A stretch of DNA of 8,333 nucleotides from Chloroflexota bacterium (GCA_025450255.1 JANWHV010000065.1:1-8333), one strand, 5' to 3'. Positions 1 through 6,315 are shown, counted from the first letter of the stretch. Made by a program: numbers and translations. The notes: generated by a model not told the origin, from the sequence alone.

Positions 1-469
1 CGGTATCCTGTAGACGCTTGATTTCTCCTCGGCACTGGGACTTTATTTCCTCGGCGAGAATGGCCATAACATGCAAGTTTTGCAAGCCCGCCGTTATATA
101 CGCCGCTTGGGCATACAGATAGTCACCCGCGAGCACTATCAGATGCGCGTCGATTGCGGGTTGTTCGGTGGGCGCCAGCGCGGCCTGGCCGGCGGTTTGA
201 CGGTGCGCGAACGCGGCCACGTCGATGATCTGAACCGCCGCCGCGAATCGCACTACCTCGGCGGGAACTTCGCCGGCAATTGTCTTCGCCAGCATGAGGG
301 CTACGCCGGACTGATACGGATTCCTCGCCCCATCTAGTAGCGTCTGAACGACGTGGTAGAGGTATTCGCCGTCAGTTGCCCCAAGGCTTCGCAGCAGCTC
401 ACGCACGTGCGCGGCTTCAACCGCCACGGCGGCAAGGAAGTCGAGTTCGATTTCGCGCCTCGGTTCCAT
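1..469 (-). CDS. Degenerate polyprenyl synthetase-like protein (partial, C-terminus beyond left edge)
   Basis: Reading from the ATG at 469 toward 1 gives 156 residues with no stop. The fold signature is that of trans-isoprenyl diphosphate synthases: AAAVQIIDVAAFAH (76-89) matches the helix that normally reads AVELIHTASLIHDD, GDYLYAQA (115-122) matches the conserved GDYL(F/Y)A helix, and GEIKRLQ (148-154) matches the GE..Q segment. The catalytic features are missing. The GGKRLRP loop is replaced by GARNPYQ (47-53), the first Asp-rich motif DDxxD by RQTAG (90-94), and the following RRG motif by residues around LAPTEQP (98-104). The second Asp-rich motif would lie outside the window. The gene starts 4 bases after the tatD stop, so it is probably cotranscribed and translationally coupled. 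I infer an inactive paralogue or a partner subunit of a prenyl synthase, not an active enzyme. The family call is fairly sure; the function is unknown. Confidence 0.72.
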   Translation of the reverse strand, partial: MEPRREIELDFLAAVAVEAAHVRELLRSLGATDGEYLYHVVQTLLDGARNPYQSGVALMLAKTIAGEVPAEVVRFAAAVQIIDVAAFAHRQTAGQAALAPTEQPAIDAHLIVLAGDYLYAQAAYITAGLQNLHVMAILAEEIKSQCRGEIKRLQDT

Positions 470-473
470 GCCA

Positions 474-1253
474 TCACCAACCCAGCAGTTGCGCGGCGTT
501 TGCTTCCACGCATTCTAACAGCGCGCCGAGTTCCATTCCGGCGCTTTCGGCTAGTGTGGCGGCGGTGGCCGCTACGCGCGCGGGCTCATTGCGTGTGCCG
601 CGGAATGGTACAGGCGCCAGATACGGAGAATCCGTCTCGGTAAGCAATCGCTCGCGCGGCAGGCGCGGGACCATTTCCCTCAGGCCCGCGGCGCTCGGAT
701 AGGTAAGATTACCTGCAAACGAAATATAGTAGCCGAGGCTCAGAAACTCCTCGGCGAGGGATAGAGTGGCGCTGAAGCAATGAAGAATGCCGCGCACCTG
801 TCCCGTGTAACGGCGGGCGATTGCGAGTATGTCATCATCCGCGTTTCGATTATGCAAAATGATTGGCAGGCCGAGTGTCGCGGCTAACTTCATGTGCCGA
901 TCGAGGTGCGATCGCTGCAATTGTGGGTCCGTTCGCACGCGATAATAGTCGAGACCGGTTTCGCCGATTGCCTTGACTTTGCTGTCCCGCGCGAGGTCAC
1001 CTAGTCTCGATACGTCATCGGCAGGCGTTACGTGATTCGGATGTATGCCCACCGCCGCAAATACACATTCATGGGCGTTAGCGACGCGAAGAACCGTTTC
1101 ACAGTTGTTCAAATCAATGGCGGGCGCCAGGATACGTCGAACGCCCGCACTGCGCGCTCTCTCAACAATCTCGGCTTCCCCGGCGGTCGAGTCATCCATG
1201 AAGTGCGCGTGGGTATCAACATAGGTGTGTGCTGCGGGCGCGGCAGGATCCAT
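474..1253 (-). CDS. tatD: TatD family metal-dependent DNase/hydrolase
   Basis: The 259-residue product is the usual length for TatD. It shows the amidohydrolase-type TIM-barrel metal ligands in order: H15 and H17 in DTHAHF, E98 in KAIGETGLDYYR (94-105), H134 in IILHNRNADD, H158 in GILHCFSA, and D208 in TETDSPYLAP. R221-NEP (RNEP, 221-224) is the usual C-terminal motif. Members are cytoplasmic Mg/Mn-dependent 3'-5' exonucleases or DNA-repair nucleases; the substrate of this one cannot be told from sequence. The ATG at 1253 is the first start after an in-frame TAG about 20 bases upstream. Its ribosome binding site is weak. The protein begins about eight residues earlier than the common MxVDTHxH start, with an Ala/Pro-rich lead. 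It lies downstream of hinT after a gap that carries its own candidate promoter, and ends 4 bases before the prenyl-synthetase-like gene. Confidence 0.93.
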   Translation of the reverse strand: MDPAAPAAHTYVDTHAHFMDDSTAGEAEIVERARSAGVRRILAPAIDLNNCETVLRVANAHECVFAAVGIHPNHVTPADDVSRLGDLARDSKVKAIGETGLDYYRVRTDPQLQRSHLDRHMKLAATLGLPIILHNRNADDDILAIARRYTGQVRGILHCFSATLSLAEEFLSLGYYISFAGNLTYPSAAGLREMVPRLPRERLLTETDSPYLAPVPFRGTRNEPARVAATAATLAESAGMELGALLECVEANAAQLLGW

Positions 1254-1285
1254 CGTCGTGGTCGGCCAGTCCTAACCAGCATCCA

Positions 1286-1378
1286 GGCGCCCGTCCCGGT
1301 CGGGCACCCAGTCTGCTTTGCAACGCAAAGGTCGCGAAGTTCTTGCGCGATGGCAGGGACAACCCGAGTGTGCTCGGG
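1286..1378 (-). other. Cluster of three hairpins in the hinT-tatD gap (possible structured tatD leader)
   Basis: Three inverted repeats stand in a row in the 182 bases between hinT and tatD. In minus-strand order they are: CCCGAG-CACA-CTCGGG at 1378-1363 (perfect 6-bp stem); CTTTGC-GTT-GCAAAG at 1330-1316 (perfect 6-bp stem, 3-base loop); and GGTGCCCG-ACCGGGA-CGGGCGCC at 1308-1286 (8-bp stem with one G-U pair). None is followed by a T-run on either strand, so they are not classic intrinsic terminators. They lie just downstream of the candidate tatD promoter, so they would form the 5' leader of the tatD transcript. I do not recognise a known riboswitch or small RNA here. Confidence 0.4.
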
Positions 1379-1399
1379 ACCCATGCCCCAATTGCCGTA

Positions 1400-1408
1400 A
1401 CTATACCA
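1400..1408 (-). promoter_or_regulatory. Candidate extended -10 promoter for tatD
   Basis: On the minus strand this reads TGG-TATAGT, an extended -10 element (TGn plus a -10 close to TATAAT). The -35 position 17 bases upstream (GATAGA) is poor, as is often seen with extended -10 promoters. Transcription would start near 1393 and give a leader of about 140 bases before tatD. tatD may also be read through from hinT. Confidence 0.42.
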
Positions 1409-1435
1409 TAACTGTCTCGCGGTCTATCGCGGTTG

Positions 1436-1777
1436 TTAACCGGGAGGCCACCGTAGGGGTCGCTTCCCTAGAACATGAATATGGAGATGAGGCACTGTCT
1501 GCCCGCCGTCATCGCCTTCATTAATCACCACTCTAAAACCGCCGACAAGACCCTCAAGCTCCACAACGCGCTGCACCGCGTTTAGTAGTACATTCCAGAC
1601 TTTATTGTCGCCTGGCAACTCCCTCATGCCCCCAACATGCTCCTTTGGAACGACGAGCACGTGTACAGGCGCCTGTGGCTGTATGTCGCGAAGCGCCACC
1701 ACGGTTTCATCCTCGAAAAGTTGATTCGAAGGAATTTCGCCGCGCACTATACGGCAGAAAATGCACGATTGATTCAA
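1436..1777 (-). CDS. hinT: HIT family (HINT branch) nucleotide-binding hydrolase
   Basis: The 113-residue protein is a complete HINT-type histidine triad protein. It opens with C5-IF-C8 and has H47 in VPKEHV, consistent with the zinc site seen in many members. The catalytic triad is H97-L-H99-I-H101 in QTVPHLHIHVLG, and it ends in LRWPPG like the canonical HINT tail. Family members hydrolyse purine phosphoramidates and aminoacyl-AMP-type compounds as cytoplasmic dimers. The start is TTG at 1777: an in-frame TGA lies immediately upstream and AAGGA (1785-1789) sits 7 bases before it, so no other start fits. It is the first gene of the leftward unit with tatD and lies divergent to hisZ. The G residues before QTV (GDDGGQTV) differ slightly from the usual GxxAGQ but should not affect the call. 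Confidence 0.95.
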   Translation of the reverse strand: MNQSCIFCRIVRGEIPSNQLFEDETVVALRDIQPQAPVHVLVVPKEHVGGMRELPGDNKVWNVLLNAVQRVVELEGLVGGFRVVINEGDDGGQTVPHLHIHVLGKRPLRWPPG

Positions 1778-1784
1778 TCATCGA

Positions 1785-1791
1785 TCCTTTT
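1785..1791 (-). promoter_or_regulatory. Ribosome binding site deciding the TTG start of hinT
   Basis: The minus strand reads AAAAGGA here, followed by 7 bases and then TTG at 1777. Because a TGA stop directly precedes that TTG in frame, this site fixes the unusual start. Confidence 0.75.
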
Positions 1792-1877
1792 CATGTTTCA
1801 CACGCGCGACGTTCTCAGGCTGGCGCCGCAATCGTATCGCGAACGCTCCATCGCGGCGCATGGGTCTTTCACCTGAA

Positions 1878-1907
1878 TTGACGCCTTCCAGCTTCTCAGC
1901 CTACAAT
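1878..1907 (+). promoter_or_regulatory. Sigma70-type promoter upstream of hisZ
   Basis: TTGACG (1878-1883) is separated by 18 bases from TACAAT (1902-1907), each one mismatch from consensus. Transcription would begin near 1914 toward hisZ and leave an untranslated leader of about 175 bases. Confidence 0.55.
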
Positions 1908-2030
1908 TCTACAACGTGGCGCCCAGCGCGTCCCGCGATGTTGCGCTCCATGCGTATTGACATGACCGTGTGCCGCGCCGGCAGTGCCGTTCAATTCGCG
2001 CGATTGTGGCCATCCCGCGTTCCTGACGGC

Positions 2031-2039
2031 TGGGATAAT
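2031..2039 (+). promoter_or_regulatory. Possible second, proximal extended -10 promoter of hisZ
   Basis: TGG-GATAAT is an extended -10 element with a one-mismatch -10. No good -35 lies 16-18 bases upstream. It would give a short leader of about 45 bases before hisZ. Confidence 0.33.
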
Positions 2040-2078
2040 AGACGGACGCGATCAGCATCAAACCCAACGACCCGGCGC

Positions 2079-2084
2079 GAGGAG
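2079..2084 (+). promoter_or_regulatory. Ribosome binding site for the GTG start of hisZ
   Basis: GAGGAG is followed by 5 bases and the GTG at 2090, supporting that non-ATG start. Confidence 0.65.
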
Positions 2085-2089
2085 ACACA

Positions 2090-3694
2090 GTGCAACTAGC
2101 TATCGATCGCGTGCGCGGTTTCCACGATCTGGATGCGACGGCGTATCGGCGTTTCAGCGTCGTCGTCGGCTCTATGGTCGAGTCGTTTCGGCTTGCGGGC
2201 TACGATATGATGGACGTGCCGTTGGTTGAGCATTTGGACCTCTACCTGCGGAAAAACGGCGCCCAGGTCTTGTCAAAGCTCTATGGCTTTACCGATCAGG
2301 GGCGGCGGGAAGTAGCACTTCGGCCAGAGTTCACGGCATCGGTAATCCGCGCGCTTGCCGCCTCAGTCGTGAACGCGCCCGAAGCTGTCCGTGTCGCATA
2401 CGCGGGACCCGTTTTTCGCTATGAGAAACCTCAACGAGCAACTTCTCGACAGTTTACTCAAGCCGGCGTCGAGCTGCTTGGCGAGCCAAGCCCATCGGCG
2501 GATGCGGACGTGGTTGCGCTTGCCTGCGGCGCTGCCCTCAGCGCGGGTGTGCCGGCGGTTCGGCTCGTATTGGGGCACCTGGGGCCTCTGCGCGCGCTTC
2601 TCGCGCATCTCAAGGTGGACGGCTTTGAGGAGGAATTTTTACTCGAGCACCTCGAATTTTACAATCGCGGCGCCGTGCAGCAACAACAGGTACGGCGGCG
2701 CCTTGGCCTGGATATAGACAATGTGGACGCGATCGGCGAAGGCGCATCGCCGTCCGCCCTGGCGGACGCGCTTGAAGGGCTCTCACCCGAGGCCGCTCGC
2801 GACGTCGTCAACGGCTTGCTTGGACAAATGGGATTCGATCTGGCCGGGAACACTCGATCACCCGAGGAGATTGTCGAACGCGTGCTTGTGAAGGCCCAGC
2901 GCCAGGCCGCGCTTCGCGGCGGCGCCCGCCGCGAAAATCTGCAACGCGCCCTTGAGTTCTGCTCGTCGCTTGGCGCGATGCTAGGCGAGCCGTCGACGGT
3001 GCTCGGGGATGCCGAAGCGCTGTTGCGTTCGTTTGGCGTACCGCTCACCGCGTTGAGCGAGCTACGAACCGTAGTCGACCTCTTACATGAGTATGACCTG
3101 GCAAATGTGCAGGTCACGCTCGCACCTGGAATGGCTCGAGGCATCGCCTATTACAGCGGTCTCATATTTGAGCTTTATGCGGCGCCCACGGGCCTGGATA
3201 CGATCGACGATAGCGCGCTTCAGATATGCGGTGGCGGCCGCTACGACACCTTGCCGCGCGCGCTCACCAGTCGACATTCGTTTCCGGCGCTCGGCTTTGC
3301 ATTTGGCGTGGAGCGCGTGATTCATGCCTTGCGTGCCAATCACGATATCGGCCAACTTGCCGACCGCGTGGCCGTGGTGTATGAAAATAGGCGCATTCGA
3401 CATGTTGCGTTACGGTTGGCGTCCGAGACTCGGGACGCCGGGATAGTTTCAGTCGTGATGCAAGCCGGCGCTTCGCCCGCGAAGTTTCGTGATCGCCTGG
3501 AGCGAGCCGGCTACCGTCTGGCAGTGTACATCAATGCCCGTGATGACGGATCCCCAGATCATCGCATAGCGTCACTCGGCGGTGGCGCCCGCGTCGAGAC
3601 TGAGGCATTCTTGACCGCGGCCGTGGCCCGCGGATCCTCTTCGGCGGCGGCACCGCAACGGCCCGTGTCGCTAAACGCGGGGATTCCGGAATGA
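2090..3694 (+). CDS. hisZ: HisZ-like ATP phosphoribosyltransferase regulatory subunit (HisRS paralogue)
   Basis: The 534-residue protein has the class II histidyl-tRNA synthetase architecture: motif 1 region RGFHDL to MMDVPLVEHL (9-49), LRPEFTA (77-83), motif 2 FRYEKPQRATSRQF (109-122), QAGVE (124-128), the histidine-A-type motif ARGIAYYSGLIFE (349-361), CGGGRYD (380-386), and motif 3 GFAFGVERV (402-410). An anticodon-binding-like C-terminal domain follows from about 426, ending in an Ala/Ser-rich tail. The histidine-contacting residues E80, T82, R110, Q124, E128, R350 and Y385 appear conserved, but the usual RGLDYY is RGIAYY (Asp to Ala at 353). The insertion between motif 2 and RGIAYY is larger than in typical HisRS, bringing total length to about 110 residues above E. 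coli HisRS. It overlaps hisG by ATGA, so a role as regulatory subunit of HisG at the first step of histidine synthesis is the best inference. True HisRS activity is the alternative and cannot be excluded. Confidence 0.82.
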   Translation: MQLAIDRVRGFHDLDATAYRRFSVVVGSMVESFRLAGYDMMDVPLVEHLDLYLRKNGAQVLSKLYGFTDQGRREVALRPEFTASVIRALAASVVNAPEAVRVAYAGPVFRYEKPQRATSRQFTQAGVELLGEPSPSADADVVALACGAALSAGVPAVRLVLGHLGPLRALLAHLKVDGFEEEFLLEHLEFYNRGAVQQQQVRRRLGLDIDNVDAIGEGASPSALADALEGLSPEAARDVVNGLLGQMGFDLAGNTRSPEEIVERVLVKAQRQAALRGGARRENLQRALEFCSSLGAMLGEPSTVLGDAEALLRSFGVPLTALSELRTVVDLLHEYDLANVQVTLAPGMARGIAYYSGLIFELYAAPTGLDTIDDSALQICGGGRYDTLPRALTSRHSFPALGFAFGVERVIHALRANHDIGQLADRVAVVYENRRIRHVALRLASETRDAGIVSVVMQAGASPAKFRDRLERAGYRLAVYINARDDGSPDHRIASLGGGARVETEAFLTAAVARGSSSAAAPQRPVSLNAGIPE

Positions 3695-4701
3695 CGACTT
3701 CGCTGAACTTCGCGGTGCCGAGCAAAGGAGCAATGGAAGAACCGACGCTCCGCTTCCTGGCAGACTGTGGTCTTGCGGTCCGGCGAGGCAATCCTCGGCA
3801 GTACAGCGCTAAAATGGCCGGCGCAAATGCCGTGAACGCGGTATTTCAAAGAGCGGCGGATATTCCACGGAAGCTTATGCTCGGGCTCGTCGACGCCGGA
3901 ATTACGGGGTTCGATATCTTTAGCGAACATGTCGGCGAGACCGACGATGTTGTCGTAGCTGTCAACGATCTTGGCTTCGCCCGCTGCTCTCTCGTGCTCG
4001 CGGTTCCCGAGGCGTGGCTCGACGTGGCAACGATTGAAGATCTCGCCGATGTTGCCGCTGAGTTTAAGCGCCGCGGTCGCACGCTACGCGTGGCGACCAA
4101 GTTTCCCAGACTGGTACGGCGTTTCCTGATGGGCAGCGGCTTGTCCAGTCATGCATTGGTCGAGGGGACGGGTGCTCTGGAAATCGCGCCCTCAATGGGA
4201 TACGCCGACATTATCGCCGATATCAATGAGACGGGGACCACCCTTCGGGCTAACCACCTCAAGACGATAACCGGTGGGACCATATTGGAGTCGCAAGCCT
4301 GCCTTCTGGTAAGCCGCTCGCGGCTGCTGGCATCTACGCAAAGGCTCGAAACCTTGCGCGGCGTTCTGGAAACGATCGAAGCGCATCAGAGGGCCGGCGA
4401 AGTTGTCAGCATCACCGCCAACGTCGAGGCGGATTCAGCGGCCGCGGTCGCGGAGGCGGTACTGCGGAGGCGGGATCTGGCGGGCGTTCGCGGGCCGACC
4501 GTTACGCCCGTCTACGATCCGGATGCCGTGGGACGAGTGTTCGCGGTTACCATTGTGCTGCCGCGCTCGTTGCTCGGCGAGGCGAAGGATCATTTGCGGC
4601 GCTGCGGCGGCGGCGGCATAAGTGTGCACCGCCCGCTATATCTGTTTGACGAGCGGTCAAACGTGTTCGACGTGCTACGCTCGAAGCTCGTGGAGGCTTA
4701 A
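3691..4701 (+). CDS. hisG: ATP phosphoribosyltransferase, long form with C-terminal regulatory domain
   Basis: HisG joins ATP and PRPP to make phosphoribosyl-ATP, the committed step of histidine synthesis. The catalytic part covers about 1-207: FAVPSKGAMEEPTL (7-20), VFQRAADIP (51-59), VDAGITGFD (67-75), and the PRPP-loop region EGTGALEIAPSMGYADIIAD (158-177) with TGTTLRANHL (181-190). A complete HisG_C (ACT-like) domain follows at roughly 238-316, including GPTVTPVYDPD (268-278). Residues 317-336 form an extra tail. At 336 residues it is longer than the usual 290-300 of the long form. Long-form enzymes normally bind histidine by this C-terminal domain and do not need HisZ, yet hisZ sits directly upstream. 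The ATG at 3691 overlaps the hisZ stop, with GGGGA 7 bases upstream inside hisZ. The TAA shares TTAA with the yvcK stop on the other strand. Confidence 0.96.
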   Translation: MTTSLNFAVPSKGAMEEPTLRFLADCGLAVRRGNPRQYSAKMAGANAVNAVFQRAADIPRKLMLGLVDAGITGFDIFSEHVGETDDVVVAVNDLGFARCSLVLAVPEAWLDVATIEDLADVAAEFKRRGRTLRVATKFPRLVRRFLMGSGLSSHALVEGTGALEIAPSMGYADIIADINETGTTLRANHLKTITGGTILESQACLLVSRSRLLASTQRLETLRGVLETIEAHQRAGEVVSITANVEADSAAAVAEAVLRRRDLAGVRGPTVTPVYDPDAVGRVFAVTIVLPRSLLGEAKDHLRRCGGGGISVHRPLYLFDERSNVFDVLRSKLVEA

Positions 4702-6086
4702 GCGCGGCCCGCCAGCACTTTGTCTTCTTCGACCCATGTCTCCACGACCACGGCTTCACGATGGAGCCCTGACGTTCTGCGACCGGCCGGACGCTCGGGC
4801 GTGCGAAGCTTGCCGTCATACAGGCGCAAAAGCAATTGCGCCAGCTTCTGCGAATCATGGCGAAGCGCGTTCTTCGTGTCCACTACATCGTATTCGATGA
4901 TCGCCATGCGATCTTGCAACGATGCACGGTCACCCGGATGCACAACCTGGCTCTTCCAAATCCCTGGTTTGCCGGCGCGATAATTGCTGTTGGTGATCAC
5001 ATAGTCGAACAGTTGTCGACCGACGTGCTTCTCAATGGCGCAGACGAAATCGACCGCCGTGTATCCGTCCGTCTCGCCCGGCTCCGTGGCCACGTTGCAA
5101 ACGAACACCTTGAGCGAGGCACGAGAATCTTCGATCGCGCGGGCGATTCCCGGTACCAATAGGTTTGGCATAACGCTTGTATAAAGGCTTCCTGGACCTA
5201 CGACAAGCACATCCGCTTCGAGGATCGCGTCCACCGCCTCGGGGTTCGCGGGCGGGGCATCTGGGATCAGATAGACACGCTCGATCGGCTGCCCGCCCTT
5301 CGCGACGACGGACTCGCCTTCGACGGTCGATTGATCCAAGAGCTCGGCGGCAAGAACCACGTCCTGAAGCGTCGATGGCATAATCTGACCCTGGACAGCC
5401 AATACACGGCTGGACGCGGCCAACGCCTCTTCGAAGCTCCCCGTGATATCGGCCATCGCCGCGATAAACAGGTTTCCGAAGCTGTGGCCCTCCAGGCCCG
5501 AGCCTGCCTTGAATCGATAGTCAAGGAGTTGCTTCATCAGATCCTCGACGTCCGCCAGCGCCGCGATGCACTGCCGAAAGTCGCCAGGAGGGAGAATTCG
5601 CAGCTCGCGTCTCAGGCGCCCCGAGCTGCCTCCGTCGTCCGCTACGGTAACTACAACGCTCAGGTGGCGAGAATATCGCCGCAAACCGTGCAGCAGCAGA
5701 GACATCCCGGTTCCGCCGCCGATTGCCACGATACGCGGACCGCGCAGCAACAATTTATGTTGCGCGACCGCGTCAATGACGGTGTGCGCGCTGGTCGCGG
5801 CGAGATCGCTTGGTCGAGCGATAACCGCGACGATGACGCTGTTCAGGTGCCTCAGGGACAGAATTATGGCAACAACGCCCGTGACGAGGAAAAGACCCGC
5901 TCTAACCGGACGCGGCAGGCTCTGCAGCGTCACCATGCCCACCCAATCCGGAAACCGGAAATTTTGGTGGTACAGCGCAATCAGCAGGTAGTCAATACCC
6001 AGAATGATAATGAGCAGACCCAGGCTGAAAACGAGGAGCCAACGCTTGATAGTACTGCCCGGCGCCAGCCAGGCTGGAATACTCAA
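4698..6086 (-). CDS. yvcK: YvcK/CofD-family protein with N-terminal membrane anchor
   Basis: Of the 462 residues, about 115-435 are the YvcK (UPF0052, CofD-like) domain: RIVAIGGGTGMSLLLHGL (118-135), TVADDGGSSGRLRRE (147-161), PPGDFRQC (166-173), GHSFGNLF (200-207), VVGPGSLYTSVMPNLLVPGI (295-314), and NVATEPGETDGY further on. YvcK proteins bind UDP-GlcNAc-type nucleotides and adjust the balance between central carbon flow and cell-wall precursor synthesis. Two hydrophobic helices precede the domain, at about 16-39 and 63-89, so this form is likely tethered to the membrane with the domain in the cytoplasm. The classic B. subtilis protein lacks these. The start is TTG at 6086: an in-frame TGA stands five codons upstream, no ATG intervenes, and AAGGAG lies 7 bases before. 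It is monocistronic in this view, with a strong promoter. Confidence 0.93.
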   Translation of the reverse strand: MSIPAWLAPGSTIKRWLLVFSLGLLIIILGIDYLLIALYHQNFRFPDWVGMVTLQSLPRPVRAGLFLVTGVVAIILSLRHLNSVIVAVIARPSDLAATSAHTVIDAVAQHKLLLRGPRIVAIGGGTGMSLLLHGLRRYSRHLSVVVTVADDGGSSGRLRRELRILPPGDFRQCIAALADVEDLMKQLLDYRFKAGSGLEGHSFGNLFIAAMADITGSFEEALAASSRVLAVQGQIMPSTLQDVVLAAELLDQSTVEGESVVAKGGQPIERVYLIPDAPPANPEAVDAILEADVLVVGPGSLYTSVMPNLLVPGIARAIEDSRASLKVFVCNVATEPGETDGYTAVDFVCAIEKHVGRQLFDYVITNSNYRAGKPGIWKSQVVHPGDRASLQDRMAIIEYDVVDTKNALRHDSQKLAQLLLRLYDGKLRTPERPAGRRTSGLHREAVVVETWVEEDKVLAGRA

Positions 6087-6093
6087 TGATTCG

Positions 6094-6099
6094 CTCCTT
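6094..6099 (-). promoter_or_regulatory. Ribosome binding site deciding the TTG start of yvcK
   Basis: AAGGAG on the minus strand, 7 bases before the TTG. An in-frame stop just upstream leaves no other start. A 10-base palindrome, CCGGATCCGG (6102-6111), lies immediately upstream and could fold near the site. Confidence 0.75.
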
Positions 6100-6151
6100 C
6101 ACCGGATCCGGACACCCTTGCGGGCTTGTTTCCCAATGTCATCCGAGATTC

Positions 6152-6180
6152 ACTCTAGCAGCGTGGCCGTAGGGTGTCAA
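6152..6180 (-). promoter_or_regulatory. Strong sigma70-type promoter of yvcK
   Basis: On the minus strand, a perfect TTGACA (6180-6175) is followed by exactly 17 bases and TAGAGT (6157-6152), with TGC before it forming an extended -10. The start of transcription would be near 6145, giving a leader of about 58 bases. Confidence 0.78.
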
Positions 6181-6222
6181 ACAAGGATCGCGACGGCGCT
6201 AGGGGGATTGAATGTGGGGCTA

Positions 6223-6231
6223 TGATATACT
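6223..6231 (+). promoter_or_regulatory. Extended -10 promoter of def
   Basis: TGA-TATACT is an extended -10 element with a one-mismatch -10. The region 17 bases upstream (GGGGAT) is not a good -35. Transcription would start near 6238 and give a leader of about 78 bases. The leader contains a perfect 10-base palindrome, CCACATGTGG (6253-6262), of unknown role. Confidence 0.55.
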
Positions 6232-6301
6232 TTCAGCGCGTATGGCGGGAAGCCACATGTGGATTGAGGCGTTGTGTGGTCAGCAGATTGTTGACCTATC
6301 C

Positions 6302-6307
6302 AGGAGG
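6302..6307 (+). promoter_or_regulatory. Consensus ribosome binding site for the TTG start of def
   Basis: A perfect AGGAGG stands 8 bases before TTG at 6316. The next ATG (6361) would remove the conserved N-terminus, so this site fixes the start at TTG. Confidence 0.85.
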
Positions 6308-6315
6308 CGGTTCGG

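Larger units (their letters stand above)
1778..2089. other. Divergent intergenic region between hinT and hisZ (312 bases)
   Basis: This stretch holds the hinT ribosome binding site at its left end, a plus-strand promoter candidate at 1878-1907, a second extended -10 candidate at 2031-2039, and the hisZ ribosome binding site (GAGGAG, 2079-2084). A plus-strand reading frame from ATG 1860 crosses it into hisZ, but its product is low in recognisable features and I do not consider it a gene. No run of histidine codons that would mark a classic attenuator peptide is seen. I could not assign a convincing hinT promoter. Confidence 0.6.

Noticed and set aside
1363..1378. CCCGAG/CTCGGG hairpin as an intrinsic terminator of hinT
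   Set aside because: No T-run follows the stem on either strand, so it was kept only as part of the structured gap.
1109..1384. Open frame of 91 codons on the minus strand starting in the hinT-tatD gap and running into tatD
   Set aside because: It overlaps tatD out of frame for about 145 bases, has no clear ribosome binding site, turns Arg/Pro-rich in the overlap and shows no family I recognise. The well-supported tatD frame explains the overlap.
1906..1911. TAGAAT on the minus strand as a -10 element for hinT
   Set aside because: No acceptable -35 lies 16-18 bases upstream and there is no TGn extension. It also overlaps the better plus-strand TACAAT. Too weak to list as a promoter.
1957..1962. 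Perfect TTGACA as a -35 for hisZ
   Set aside because: The position 17 bases downstream reads GGCAGT, and no -10-like hexamer occurs at 16-18 bases.
1860..2099. Plus-strand frame of 79 codons in the hinT-hisZ gap, considered as a leader peptide
   Set aside because: It starts upstream of the distal promoter's -10, contains no histidine runs, has no good ribosome binding site, and overlaps the hisZ start. I treat it as chance.
2659..3144. Open frame of 161 codons on the minus strand within hisZ
   Set aside because: The product is Ser/Arg-rich, typical of an antisense frame in GC-rich coding DNA, and hisZ itself is well supported.
5331..6089. Open frame of 252 codons on the plus strand, antisense to yvcK
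   Set aside because: It is a frame shadow of the strongly conserved yvcK. Its translation is Gln/Arg-rich without motifs, and no promoter or binding site supports it.
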